This document shows positions 34,927 to 43,653 of a DNA stretch of 64,000 nucleotides, piece after piece. Position numbers and translations under genes: made by a program. This stretch comes from DATFQE01 sp963739085 (lineage in GTDB: Bacteria > Actinomycetota > Thermoleophilia > Gaiellales > Gaiellaceae). The stretch covers positions 1 to 64,000 of the forward strand of contig CAVTZA010000012.1 of the NCBI GenBank assembly GCA_963739085.1, in the 5' to 3' direction. The notes beneath the pieces were generated by a model. It searched no databases and was not told the DNA's origin. It saw only the letters and a list, made by a program, of their open reading frames with translations. How positions within the stretch are numbered: the first letter of the stretch is position 1; each line of letters opens with the position of its first letter.

Positions 34927-36062
34927 TGTGGTTGCGATCTCCTTTTGCCCCGCGCGCCCGGCCGATCTCGCCGCGCGTGAACGCGCCCGCAAGGCTCGGA
35001 GCCGGCTCGTCGAATGCGGCGACGAGCGCCTCCAGCTCGCGTTCGGCGAGCGGGCTGCCGAACCATGCACTGCGCCCCGCGCAGTCGAAGACGACGGCGG
35101 CCCCCACGGGCCGCTCCAGCTGTGAGACAGCGTCGACAACCGCTCCACGCGCGCTCTCGACCACGGTATCCGGGGTCTGGTCGCAGATCTCCACGGCCGC
35201 GTTACGCTCCATGCTCGTCGCGCAGATGAGCGAGCCGTCGCCGTCGCGGGCGCGAAGGTACCGGGGCCGGACGGCACCGCTCAGGTCCGGCTCGGCGAGC
35301 GGGTGGATCATGGCGAGGACCTCGAACTCGTCGTCGGCGACCTCCGCGCCGTCGATTCCGAGGGTCTCGAAGTAGACGTCCTGGGCCGGCCGCCCGTCCA
35401 GCTGCATGACCCTCGGGCCGTCCGAGCGGGTCACGATCGACGGCATGCCGCGCGGAATGCAGCCGTGCGCGATGCCGACGCCGACCGGCGTCGAGCTGCC
35501 GATCGCCACGGCGACCACGCCGCCGGACAAGGCTCGACCGGCCGCGAACCTGGCACGCGCGGGACCTCCCGCCGCTCCACCCGCGAGCGGGATCGTCCCG
35601 CCCGCCGCCGCGTACGCCCCTGCGACGATCTCGGCCTGGTCGCCGGATTCCGAGTCGACGAACAGCAAGACGATCCCGTACGGCACGTCGTCGATCGCGG
35701 CGATCGCCTCGGCGGTCGCCTCGCGCCCGGCCGCACGCGCGTCCGCTTCCGAGGCGCCTACGCCCGCCGGCAGCGAGGCCGAGAAGGCGATCGCCGCGCA
35801 CCCCGCCTCGATGAGCCCGTCCGCGCCGATCGCCGCCGTCCCCGTCATGCCGGCGACGAGCGCCCCTCCGGCGGCTTCCTGGGTCTCCGCCGCGAGAGCG
35901 TCCGGCTCGACGCTCGCCGGCCGGGAAGACGAGGACGAGCCCGGGTTCGCTCCCGAGGTCGGCGATCGCGCGCTCGACGGCCTGAGCAGGTGCCTGCGTA
36001 CCCGCCGCTGAGGCGGAGGCGGCCACTCGTTCGCGCGTGTCTGTTCTGGCTGCTGGGGGCAT
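34892..36062 (-). pseudogene. FIST sensor-domain protein, frameshifted
   Basis: The first 50 or so residues (MPPAARTDTRERVAAS ... LGSEPGLVLVFPAGER) form the start of the FIST N domain; the rest (EPDALAAETQEAAGGALVAGMTG ... to FGTLD) is in another frame. One extra base at about 35910 explains it. FIST N and FIST C domains cover nearly the whole protein, about 390 residues if repaired, and are predicted to bind small ligands such as amino acids. It overlaps the histidine kinase gene downstream, so the two probably form a sensing pair. Confidence 0.8.
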
Positions 36063-36153
36063 AACCGCAGACTTGCCAAGGAAAGCGTCGAGGAATCTAT
36101 GGCCGTCTGCGCGAAGAGCGAAACCTTTTACCCGTCCTCTGCGTTACTCCTAC

Positions 36154-37062
36154 GTGAACCGACGATGGGTTGCGGCGCTGGTTGCCACAGTTGTCGTGCT
36201 GGCGTCGCCCGCGGCTGCCGCGGCCGAGGATGCGCCGTTCGTCGGCTGGAGCGCGCTCCTGCCCGGGCTCTCGTTTCAGTACGACCCGGCCAGCCCGGAC
36301 GACTGCAGCGCGGGCCGCGTCCAGTGCGTCGACAAGACGATCCGCGACATGACAAGGCGCTCCGACGCGCTCGCCTCGTCGTGCGACCACAACGCGGTCT
36401 TCTCGCTTACCTACTTGCGCGTGACAGAGGACTACCGCCGGACGATCGAGGGGCCGTTCTTCGACGACACGCCGTTCGTCAACTACGAGGACACGCTCTT
36501 CGCCCACTACTACTTCGCGGCCTTCGACGCGTGGAACCAGGGTCGAGTCGCCGAGGTTCCGCCCGCGTGGCGGGTCGCGTTCGACGCCGCGAAGCGCCGT
36601 AAGGTCTCCGCCATGGGCGACCTGCTCCTCGGGATCAACGGCCACGTGCAGCGCGACCTGCCGCTCGTGCTCTACTCGATCGGCCTCGTTCGCCCGGACG
36701 GCACCAGCCGGAAGGCCGACCACGACCGCGTCAACATCATCCTGAACCGCGTCACCGACGACATCATCGCCGAGGTCGCGCGCCGCTTCGATCCGACCAT
36801 CGACGACACCGACCTGCCGACGACCCTCGACACGGCCACCCTCTTCCAGGTCATCGCCGCCTGGCGCGAGAAGGCCTGGCGGAGCGCCGAGCTGCTGGCG
36901 GCGGCGCCCACGCCGGCGGCGCGCGAGCTCGTGGTGGCGCAGATCGAGCAGGACGCGGCAACCGAAGCCCGTGTGCTGGTCGCGTCGACCGCCTACCTGC
37001 CGCTCGTGCAGAGCAGCGCTGCGCGCGACGCCTTCTGCGCGGTCCACCACGACGATCCGTAA
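36154..37062 (+). CDS. Secreted DUF5995-family protein
   Basis: The 302-residue protein has a signal peptide (VNRRWVAALVATVVVLASPAAAAA) and the DUF5995 core with AMGDLLLGINGHVQRDLPL and HDRVNIILNRV. The His/Asp-rich segments might bind metal, but function is unknown. GTG 36154 places the signal peptide at the N-terminus; the frame upstream to 36037 is not coding-like. It is divergent from the FIST gene. Confidence 0.78.
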   Translation: MNRRWVAALVATVVVLASPAAAAAEDAPFVGWSALLPGLSFQYDPASPDDCSAGRVQCVDKTIRDMTRRSDALASSCDHNAVFSLTYLRVTEDYRRTIEGPFFDDTPFVNYEDTLFAHYYFAAFDAWNQGRVAEVPPAWRVAFDAAKRRKVSAMGDLLLGINGHVQRDLPLVLYSIGLVRPDGTSRKADHDRVNIILNRVTDDIIAEVARRFDPTIDDTDLPTTLDTATLFQVIAAWREKAWRSAELLAAAPTPAARELVVAQIEQDAATEARVLVASTAYLPLVQSSAARDAFCAVHHDDP

Positions 37063-37116
37063 CGAACGGACTTGTACGTCGGCGCTCGAGCTTAGTACCA
37101 TTCCGCACTGATCAGA

Positions 37117-37272
37117 ATGTGCTGGTGGTTGGACGGAGAAGAGGAGCAGCTCCTGCGGGACGAGGCGCAGCGCGCCGAGGACGAGCGCCTCGAGGTCGAG
37201 GCCGCCCGCGAGCGTGAGACCCCGCCGCCGGAGCGCACGCGCGACGACGAGCGCGAGCTGATCCGCCTCTGA
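37117..37272 (+). CDS. Small charged 51-residue protein
   Basis: An ATG frame of 51 codons encodes MCWWLDGEEEQLLRDEAQ followed by a Glu/Arg-rich helix and a short PPPERTRDDEREL tail. Third positions are almost all G/C, as in real genes here. Nothing on the opposite strand competes once the holin-like gene is ended correctly at 37280. It has no recognised family. Confidence 0.4.
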   Translation: MCWWLDGEEEQLLRDEAQRAEDERLEVEAARERETPPPERTRDDERELIRL

Positions 37273-37279
37273 CGCTGGG

Positions 37280-37940
37280 CTAGTCGCCGCGCTTGAGCAC
37301 CGTTGTGGCGACCCTGATGCCGAAGCGGCCAGGGATCATCACGACGTCCCACACCTGGTTGACGACGCCCGCCGCCGGGAATCTCGTCGGCGAGGTCGTC
37401 CACGATGTCGTCGACGCCCTCGATCAGGTCCTCGCCGAACTCGGCGATGCCGCCGGCCGTCGGGACCGCCGCCAGGGCGATCTCCTTCGTGATCGTAGGC
37501 CCGAGCTTCTCGAGCGTCGCCCGCACCGCCTGTTCCGCTCGTTCCGACGCTTCCTCGAGCGTCTCGCCTTCGCCTTTCTCGGCCCGCTTGACGCGGGCTC
37601 GGAGCATCAGCGCAACCACGACGCCCACCGCTGTCCACGCCGCGGCGAGGATCAGTGCGGCGAGCCAGGCGTCCATGACGGTCGCAAGGCCGAGCAGCGC
37701 AGCGGTGTTGGCGAGCACGAAGGCTGTAAGCAGCGCGGCCAGCGCCGCGAGAGCCGCCGCGACGCCGCCGGCCACCTGCCTGATCTGGGCCTTGTTGCGC
37801 TCGGCGGCGAGCCGGCTCTCGTAGTAGACGAGCGCGGCCAAGTCTTTCCCGAGCTGCTCGAGCAGCTCGGTTATGGATTCCTCGACATCCTCCTCAGAGG
37901 CGACTTCCGGGTCACTCGTCTCCTCCGTCACGAGCACCAC
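37280..37940 (-). pseudogene. Holin-like (phage_holin_3_6/DUF1469-type) membrane protein, frameshifted
   Basis: The N-terminal part (EEDVEESITELLEQLGKDLAALVYYESRLAAERNK) and two membrane helices (about 60-110) match the holin-like superfamily common in actinobacterial chromosomes; a helical cytosolic tail follows. In a GC run at about 37375 the frame changes and ends as VVNQVWDVVMIPGRFGIRVATTVLKRGD at 37280. Despite the name these are housekeeping envelope proteins, not evidence of a prophage. Confidence 0.72.
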
Positions 37941-37966
37941 TTTCGCACAGGCGCTAGCGTCGCGCC

Positions 37967-38834
37967 GTGACGCGACACGCAGTGCTCGGCGCGGGTGGAG
38001 TCGGCGCTTTCCTCGGCGCCGCCCTCACGCGTGCGGGACGCGACGTCGTGCTCGTGCTTCGCGACGAGTCGCTCGCGCGCTACGACGGCGTCGTCCACGT
38101 CGAGAGCGCGCTGCTCGGCGACTTCGACGCCGAGCTCCCCGCCGTCTCGGCGCTCGACACGACGGTCGACGTCCTGTGGGTCACGACCAAGGCGACCCAG
38201 CTGGCCGAGGCGCTCGAGCGCGTGCACGCCGCGCCGCAGGTCACGGTGCCGCTGCTCAACGGCATCGACCACGTCGAGCTGCTTCGGGAGCGACTCGGCA
38301 GCGTCCTGGCGGCCTCGATCGCGATGGAGTCGGAACGGATTGCGCCGGGTGTCGTCCATCAGCTGAGCTCCGTTCGCCGTCGTGCAGCTTGCGCCGGGCA
38401 GGCGGGCCGAGAGCCTGCGCCAAGAGCTCGACGACGCCGGCCTGACGGTGTCGATCGGCGAGAGCGAGGCCGACGTCCTGTGGCGGAAGCTCGCGCTGCT
38501 CGCGCCGATCGCGCTGACGACGACGCTGCACGGCTCGCCGCTCGGCGGGGTGATCGGCGACCCGTCCCGGCGGGGCCGGCTCGAGCGCTGCATCCGCGAG
38601 GTCGTGGCCACGGCGAACGCCGAGGGTGTCGCGCTCGACGCCGACCAGGCCGTCGCCCGGATCGAGGGGATGCCTGCAGACCTGAGGTCGTCGATGCAGA
38701 AGGACCGCGAGGCGGGCAGGCCGACGGAGGTCGACGCGATCGGCGGCTCGGTCCTCCGCGCCGCTGCGCGCCACGGCCTCGATGCGCCCACGACGCAGGA
38801 GCTCGTCGACGGCATCCGCGCCGGCGAGCCGTAG
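37967..38834 (+). pseudogene. panE: Ketopantoate reductase-like protein, frameshifted
   Basis: The product would be about 288 residues: Rossmann motif GAGGVGAFLGAAL at the N-terminus, then LLNGIDHVELLRERLG, and after an extra base at about 38370 the C-terminal half (WRKLALLAPIALTTTLHGSPLG, ... SSMQKDREAGRPTEVDAIGG). PanE reduces ketopantoate to pantoate with NADPH for CoA synthesis; related 2-oxo acid reductases share the fold. TAGCGT lies 6 bp before the GTG start, so the mRNA is likely leaderless. Confidence 0.8.
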
Positions 38835-38871
38835 CCGCGACCTTGTCCAGAACTTGTCTAGTGTGGGCGTC

Positions 38872-39372
38872 GTGCACGTGGAGCTTCAGGGCTGGCGTTC
38901 GGTGCAGGGCCGCGGGCCGGACGGTTCGATCGACTCGGACGAGCGGGTCATCGTGGCTCGCACGGTCGTCGAGCGCTCTGAGGCCGGCGCCCGCAGCCTC
39001 GGCGAGCGGTACTGGCGCGAGGTAAACCGCGCCAGTCGCCGCCTCGCGCGCGGGCGAACGACAGAAGGTGGCGTCGAGCTGCGGCTCCTCGGCCGCGGTC
39101 CTTGCCTGCTGCGGTTCGGCCGGGCGGAGATCGCAGGCGACGGTGACGACGTCTCGTGCCGCTACCCGATCCTCGGAGGGCTGCTGGCTCGGCGGCCGGG
39201 CGGCGCGCTCACGCTCTCGCAGACGGGCTGTGACCAACCTGAGCTCCGGGCCGCCGTCACCGGCTTCGTTCCCCGGCTCCGCGGCCCGCTGTACGCACAG
39301 ATTCAGCGGCGCGCCCACATCGCGATCAGCCGCCGCTACTTCGGACGGCTGATCCAGGAGGCCGCGCAGTGA
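38872..39372 (+). CDS. Conserved hypothetical protein upstream of NmrA-like gene
   Basis: The 166-residue protein begins VHVELQGWRSVQGRGPDGSIDSDERVIVARTVVERS and has a beta-rich N-terminal half and a helical C-terminus (YAQIQRRAHIAISRRYFGRLIQEAA). I do not recognise it. TAGTGT lies 7 bp before GTG 38872, which I prefer to GTG 38863. It ends in a GTGA overlap with the next gene, so the two are probably made together. Confidence 0.55.
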   Translation: MHVELQGWRSVQGRGPDGSIDSDERVIVARTVVERSEAGARSLGERYWREVNRASRRLARGRTTEGGVELRLLGRGPCLLRFGRAEIAGDGDDVSCRYPILGGLLARRPGGALTLSQTGCDQPELRAAVTGFVPRLRGPLYAQIQRRAHIAISRRYFGRLIQEAAQ

Positions 39373-40252
39373 GGGCGGCGGTGCTCGGGGCCACGGGGTT
39401 CATCGGCCGTGCGCTGGTGCCCGCGCTCGCCGAGCACGCCGACGTGGTCGCGGTGTCTCGGCGCGGCAACGCGGCCCGAAGGAGCCCGGGTCAAAGCGGT
39501 CGCAGCGGATGCAACCGACGCGACGGCGGTCGGCCGCGCGCTCGAGGGCGTGGACGTCGCTTACTACCTCGTCCACTCGCTTGGGTCCGCCGACTTCGAC
39601 GAGATCGACCGGCGGGCGGCCACGACCTTCGCCCGAGAGGCGGAGCGCGCAGGGCTCAGGCAGATCGTGTACCTCGGCGGCCTGGGCGACGACGCCTCCG
39701 AGCTCTCGCCTCACCTCAAGAGTCGCGCCGAGACGGCAGCGATTCTCACCGGAGGCGGCGTGCCGGTCACGACGCTCCGCGCCGCGGTCGTCGTAGGCCG
39801 GGGGAGCGCCGGGTTCGAGACGATCGTCGCGCTGGTCGACCGGCTGCCGCTGATGATCGCCCCGCGCTGGGTGTCGATGCCCACGCAGCCGATCGCGCTC
39901 GCCGACGTCGTCGGCTACTTGGTGGGCGTCGCAGGACTATCCCGAGACGGTGGGCGAGACGTTCGACCTCGGCGGCCCGGAAGTCCTGACCTACCGCGAG
40001 ATGATCGAGCGCGTCTCGCGCCTCCGCGGGCATCGGCGCCGGATCGTCGAGGTTCCCGTCCTCAGTCCGCGGTTGTCGTCGTACTGGCTCCATCTGGTGA
40101 CGCCCGTTCGCGCGAGCGTTGCGCGGCCGCTCGTCGAGGGACTCCGCAATCCGACCGTCGCACAAGACGATCGCATCAGGCGTCTGCTCCCACGCGAGCT
40201 CACGCCTTTCGACGCCGCCGCGCGCCAGGCCCTTGCGGAAAACCGCGAGTGA
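39369..40252 (+). pseudogene. NmrA-like/SDR-a NAD(P)-binding protein, two frameshifts
   Basis: The protein would be about 294 residues with the Rossmann start AVLGATGFIGRALVPAL, YYLVHSLGSADFDEIDR and VYLGGLGDD. Homology passes to other frames at about 39470 (…RPEGARVKAVAADATD) and about 39940 (YPETVGETFDLGGPEVLTYREM). It resembles UbiE-associated or NmrA-like epimerase-dehydratases that often act on quinone or lipid substrates. Two indels break the frame; each half is otherwise well preserved. Confidence 0.75.
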
Positions 40253-40277
40253 CCGCGGCCGCATTTGCGGTTGAGAG

Positions 40278-40997
40278 CTAGGGGTCCAGCAGCCGAGGCG
40301 ACTCACCGCCGTGCAGCACGAGCACACGTCCAGCGAGCGACTCGTCTTGGACGAAGCGCAGGACGGCCTCGGCAACCTCCTCCGGCTCGAGCAGCGTGGC
40401 CCGCAGCGGCGGGGGCAGCGGCCGCCCCTGGGCCAGCGACTCGGCGATCGTCCGGCGGACGGCGGCCGTGCCGACCGTGTAAGGGCAAACGCAGTTGACG
40501 CGGATACCGCGCTCGCCGAGCGGTGCGAGGCAAGCCGTCAACCGCATGAGGCCGGCCTTCGTCGCCGCATACTCGGGGCTCGGGTGCGGAGCGAAGCCGA
40601 GACCCGCGGTCGAGGCGATGTTCACGATGGCACCGCCTCCGCGTCGCTCCATCGCCCTGACCGCGAAGTGAATGGCGAGCATTGCCGACCGCAGGTTGAG
40701 GTCGAGGGCGCGACTCCAGTGCGCGACCGTGGCGTCCGGGAACACGGGCTCGGTGTAGCCGCCGGCGTTGTTGACCAGGATGTCGAGGTCGGCGGCGATG
40801 GCCTCGACGTCCGGCTCGCTGGTGACGTCGGCGGCGACGAAGGTTGCACCGATCTCCTCCGCGACCTGGCGCCCGGCCTCCTCGTCTATGTCGGCGACAC
40901 GTACGTCGGCCCCTTCACGGGCGAGACGGGCGGCGATCGCGCGGCCTATGCCTGCCGCGCCGCCGGTGACCACGGCGCTCTTCCCGGTGACCTCCAT
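40278..40997 (-). CDS. Short-chain dehydrogenase/reductase
   Basis: The 239-residue SDR has the cofactor motif TGGAAGIG (about 11-18), NNAG, Ser of the catalytic set in IASTAG, YxxxK (Y-A-A-T-K, in SPEYAATKAG) and a C-terminal helix. The Asp after beta-2 (ADIDE) suggests NAD preference. The ATG at 40997 is chosen because the frame upstream is not conserved. Substrate unknown. It converges with the NmrA-like gene. Confidence 0.85.
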   Translation of the reverse strand: MEVTGKSAVVTGGAAGIGRAIAARLAREGADVRVADIDEEAGRQVAEEIGATFVAADVTSEPDVEAIAADLDILVNNAGGYTEPVFPDATVAHWSRALDLNLRSAMLAIHFAVRAMERRGGGAIVNIASTAGLGFAPHPSPEYAATKAGLMRLTACLAPLGERGIRVNCVCPYTVGTAAVRRTIAESLAQGRPLPPPLRATLLEPEEVAEAVLRFVQDESLAGRVLVLHGGESPRLLDP

Positions 40998-41058
40998 CGG
41001 CGAAGCATGCGTATTTCCCTCGATCGAGGGATGTAGACACGCCGAAATCCGCCGATAG

Positions 41059-41286
41059 TTGTCTATCCCGTTCGCCTCGTTCCCCCAGTCCCGCTCGCTG
41101 CCGTGCCCCGACTGCGGAGCTCCAGCGGAGCCGGACCACGTCTGCGACGGCGAACGGATGCTCGCCTTCCAGAACTTCCGCGTTCGCCAGGAAGTCGCCC
41201 GCTTCGACACCCAGCTCGAGGCGTGGCTCGCGACGCCCGAAGGGCGGTTCGCGGTGTGGCTCGCGGAACGTCAGCGCCGCCGCTAG
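41059..41286 (+). CDS. Zinc-ribbon-like miniprotein, paralog 1
   Basis: The 75-residue protein has a putative Zn site CPDCG, then DHVCD, followed by a helix FQNFRVRQEVARFDTQLEAWLATPEGRFAVWLAERQ. The same layout occurs at 43393, with the WLA...GRFEVWLAE block conserved. The TTG start is the best available. Function unknown; such proteins may bind nucleic acid or protein. Confidence 0.6.
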   Translation: MSIPFASFPQSRSLPCPDCGAPAEPDHVCDGERMLAFQNFRVRQEVARFDTQLEAWLATPEGRFAVWLAERQRRR

Positions 41287-41333
41287 ACCGCGGCTCGCTG
41301 AACCTCAGCGTCGGCACTAGACCGCGGCTACGA
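41266..41333. repeat. 34-bp imperfect tandem duplication
   Basis: Units 41266-41299 and 41300-41333 share about 26 of 34 bases, including an exact CTAGACCGCGGCT. Unit 1 covers the end and stop codon of the zinc-ribbon gene; unit 2 repeats this end in the leader of the next gene, whose ATG is at 41371. Confidence 0.6.
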
Positions 41334-41370
41334 TCGAAGGTGTTGGTTCCCAACCCTCGGAAGGAGGACT

Positions 41371-41844
41371 ATGGCTGTCAAGCCAATTCCGGAGGGCTAC
41401 CACACCCTCTCGCCGTCGATCTCCGTGGAGAACGCCGCGGAGGCGATCGAGTTCTACAAGCGCGCGTTCGGTGCGAGCGAGCGCGGGCGGATGAATGGCC
41501 CTGACGGGCGGATCGCCCACGCCGAGCTTCAGATCGGCGATTCGATCCTGATGCTCGCCGATCCGTTCCCGATGGCCAGCACCAAGCCGCCGACGCAGAT
41601 CGGCGGGACGGCTGTCACGCTCTTCCTCTACGTCGAGGACGTCGACGCGGTCTTCAAGCAGGCCGTCGACGCAGGCGCGACGTCGGAGATGGAGCCCGAC
41701 AACATGTTCTGGGGCGACCGCTTCGGCAGCGTCGTCGATCCCTACGGGCACTCGTGGGCCATGGCGACCCACGTCGAGGACGTTCCGCCCGAGGAGATGG
41801 AGGAGCGCGGCCGCGCCGCCATGGCCGCGATGAGCGGCAGCTAG
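41371..41844 (+). CDS. PhnB-like VOC protein
   Basis: The 157-residue VOC protein begins SPSISVENAAEAIEFYKRAFGA and has the terminal WGDRFGSVVDPYGHSWAMATH block of the PhnB/DUF1428-like group. An AGGAGG site sits 3-4 bases before ATG 41371, so this gene uses a Shine-Dalgarno start. Substrate unknown. A hairpin follows at 41858. Confidence 0.85.
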   Translation: MAVKPIPEGYHTLSPSISVENAAEAIEFYKRAFGASERGRMNGPDGRIAHAELQIGDSILMLADPFPMASTKPPTQIGGTAVTLFLYVEDVDAVFKQAVDAGATSEMEPDNMFWGDRFGSVVDPYGHSWAMATHVEDVPPEEMEERGRAAMAAMSGS

Positions 41845-41857
41845 GGGAGATTCCAGG

Positions 41858-41882
41858 GCCGCCGGTCAGCGGCGCCGGCGGC
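41858..41882 (+). terminator. Hairpin terminator
   Basis: Arms GCCGCCGG (41858-41865) and CCGGCGGC (41875-41882) with a 9-base loop, 13 bp after the VOC gene stop. Confidence 0.5.
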
Positions 41883-41917
41883 TCTGCCGTTCGAATTTCG
41901 ACTTGGGGGGACACATG

Positions 41918-43304
41918 CTCAGACGAACCAGGCGCGCCCTGCTGCTGGCGGGCGCAGCGTTCCTACTCGCGACCGGATCGGCCCAGGCGGTCGACTTCAC
42001 GCCGGGCTCACCGGGCCTCGGCGACCCGTTCTTCCCGAACGCGGGGAACGGCGGCTACGACGTCTCGCACTACTCGCTGACGCTCGACTACACGCCGAGC
42101 TCGAACACGCTCGACGGCGACCGCCGTCATCACCGCGCGGGCGACGCAGAACCTCTCGCGCTTCGATCTCGACCTGCGCGGGTTCTCCATCTCGGCGCTG
42201 AGCGTGAACGGAGCCCCCGCCGCCCACACCCGCTCGGGCGAGCAGGAGCTCGTGATCACGCCGGCCGCCGGAATCCGCTCGGGCGACGCGTTCACCGTGC
42301 GGGTCGCATACTCGGGCACGCCCGCCGTCGTGACCGATCCCGACGGGTCGATCGAGGGCTGGGTGCCGACCGACGACGGCGCCTTCGTCGTCGGCGAGCC
42401 GCAGGGCTCGCCCGCTTGGTACCCGGTCAACGACAACCCCCGCGACAAGGCGACCTACGACTTCAGCGGTCACCGTCCCGGAGGGCCTGACGGTCATGGC
42501 GAACGGCGTGCTCGTCTCGAACACGACCGCCAACGGCAGGACGACGTGGGTGTGGAACGAGACCGACCCGATGGCGCCGTACCTCTCGACCGCGACGCTC
42601 GGCCGCTTCGACCTCGACGTCTCGAGCGTCGACGGCATCCCGTCGTACGTCGCCGTCGACCCGACACTGTCCAAAGGGCAGCGTGCTGTCCATAGCTGCC
42701 GGCGATCGTCCGATTCTACACGTCGATCTACGGGTCGTACCCGTTCAACGCCGTCGGCTCGATCGTCGGACGACGCCAAGGTGGTCGGCTACTCGCTCGA
42801 GACGCAGACGAAGCCGGTCTACGACCGCATGCCCGACGAGGCGACGCTCGCCCACGAGCTGTCGCACATGTGGTTCGGCGACTCGGTCACGCTCACCGTG
42901 TGGCCGGACATCTGGCTGCACGAGGGCTTCGCAACCTGGTCCGAGTGGATCTGGAGCGAGTACTAGCGGCAACAAGACCGCCCAGAAGTTCTTCGACCAG
43001 CTCTACAACACGCCCGCACGACGACATTCGCTTCTGGACGCCGCCTCCGGCCGTTCCGGGCACGCCGGCGTTCATGTTCAACGGGACGATCTACTACCGC
43101 GGCGGGATGACGCTGCAGGCGCTGCGGCAGAAGGTCGGCGACTTCGCGTTCTTCCGGATCATGCGCGGCTGGGCGACGCAGAACCGGTACGGCAACGTGT
43201 CGACGGCGCAGTTCATCGCGCTGGCCGAGCAGGTCTCGCAGCAGCAGCTCGACCACTTCTTCGACGTCTGGCTCTACCAGCCGGAGAAACCGACCTCCTG
43301 GTAA
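41918..43304 (+). pseudogene. Secreted M1-family metallopeptidase, multiply frameshifted
   Basis: Starting at ATG 41915-41918 region (MLRRTRRALLLAGAAFLLATGSAQA) there is a signal peptide, an N-terminal M1 beta domain (HYSLTLDYTPSSNTLDG; LDLRGFSISALSVNGAPA), and the zinc site HELSHMWFGDSVTLTVWPDIWLHE (HExxH-18-E). The helical C-terminus ends FFDVWLYQPEKPTSW. Homology jumps between frames at about 42115, 42470, 42690, 42765, 42965 and 43015, all within 1.4 kb. M1 enzymes are aminopeptidases; this one would be exported. It is unlikely to be translated as read. Confidence 0.8.
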
Positions 43305-43315
43305 GCGAGAGCCTC

Positions 43316-43347
43316 GGTGAGGGCCGCCATTGCCGGCGGCCCTCACC
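43316..43347 (+). terminator. Perfect 13-bp hairpin terminator
   Basis: Arms 43316-43328 and 43335-43347 are exact inverted repeats (6-base loop), 12 bp after the M1 peptidase stop. Confidence 0.75.
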
Positions 43348-43392
43348 GTCCGAGTGATCCACCGATAGGGCCGAGGCGAATACCCGCGTGCG

Positions 43393-43629
43393 ATGTTCGC
43401 CTTCTTCCCACAGTCCCCGGACGTGACGTGCAGCGACTGCGGGGTCGTGCTGCCGCAGGGCGCGGTCGACGAGCACGTGTGCGACGAGCAGCGCAAGCTC
43501 GACCACCGGCTCCTCCAGGTCCACCACGAGGTCGCGGCGTTCGAGGGCCAGCTGAGCGCTTGGCTCGCCTCGGCGAGCGGTCGGTTCGAGGTCTGGCTCG
43601 CCGAGAGCGAGCGGCCCGCCTTCGGCTGA
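43393..43629 (+). CDS. Zinc-ribbon-like miniprotein, paralog 2
   Basis: The 78-residue protein begins MFAFFPQSPDVTCSDCG, has EHVCDEQRK, and ends with FEGQLSAWLASASGRFEVWLAESE. It matches the protein at 41059 across nearly its full length (FPQS, C-x-D-C-G, HVCD, QL-AWLA, GRF-VWLAE). The conserved cysteines and His suggest a zinc knuckle. Function unknown. Confidence 0.65.
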   Translation: MFAFFPQSPDVTCSDCGVVLPQGAVDEHVCDEQRKLDHRLLQVHHEVAAFEGQLSAWLASASGRFEVWLAESERPAFG

Positions 43630-43653
43630 CGAGGCCTGACGTACGATCGGCTC

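Noticed and set aside
37280..37940. Holin-like gene as evidence for a prophage (also at 61808-62215)
   Set aside because: No capsid, terminase, integrase or att repeats are seen; the family is chromosomal in actinobacteria and lies in housekeeping-type operons.
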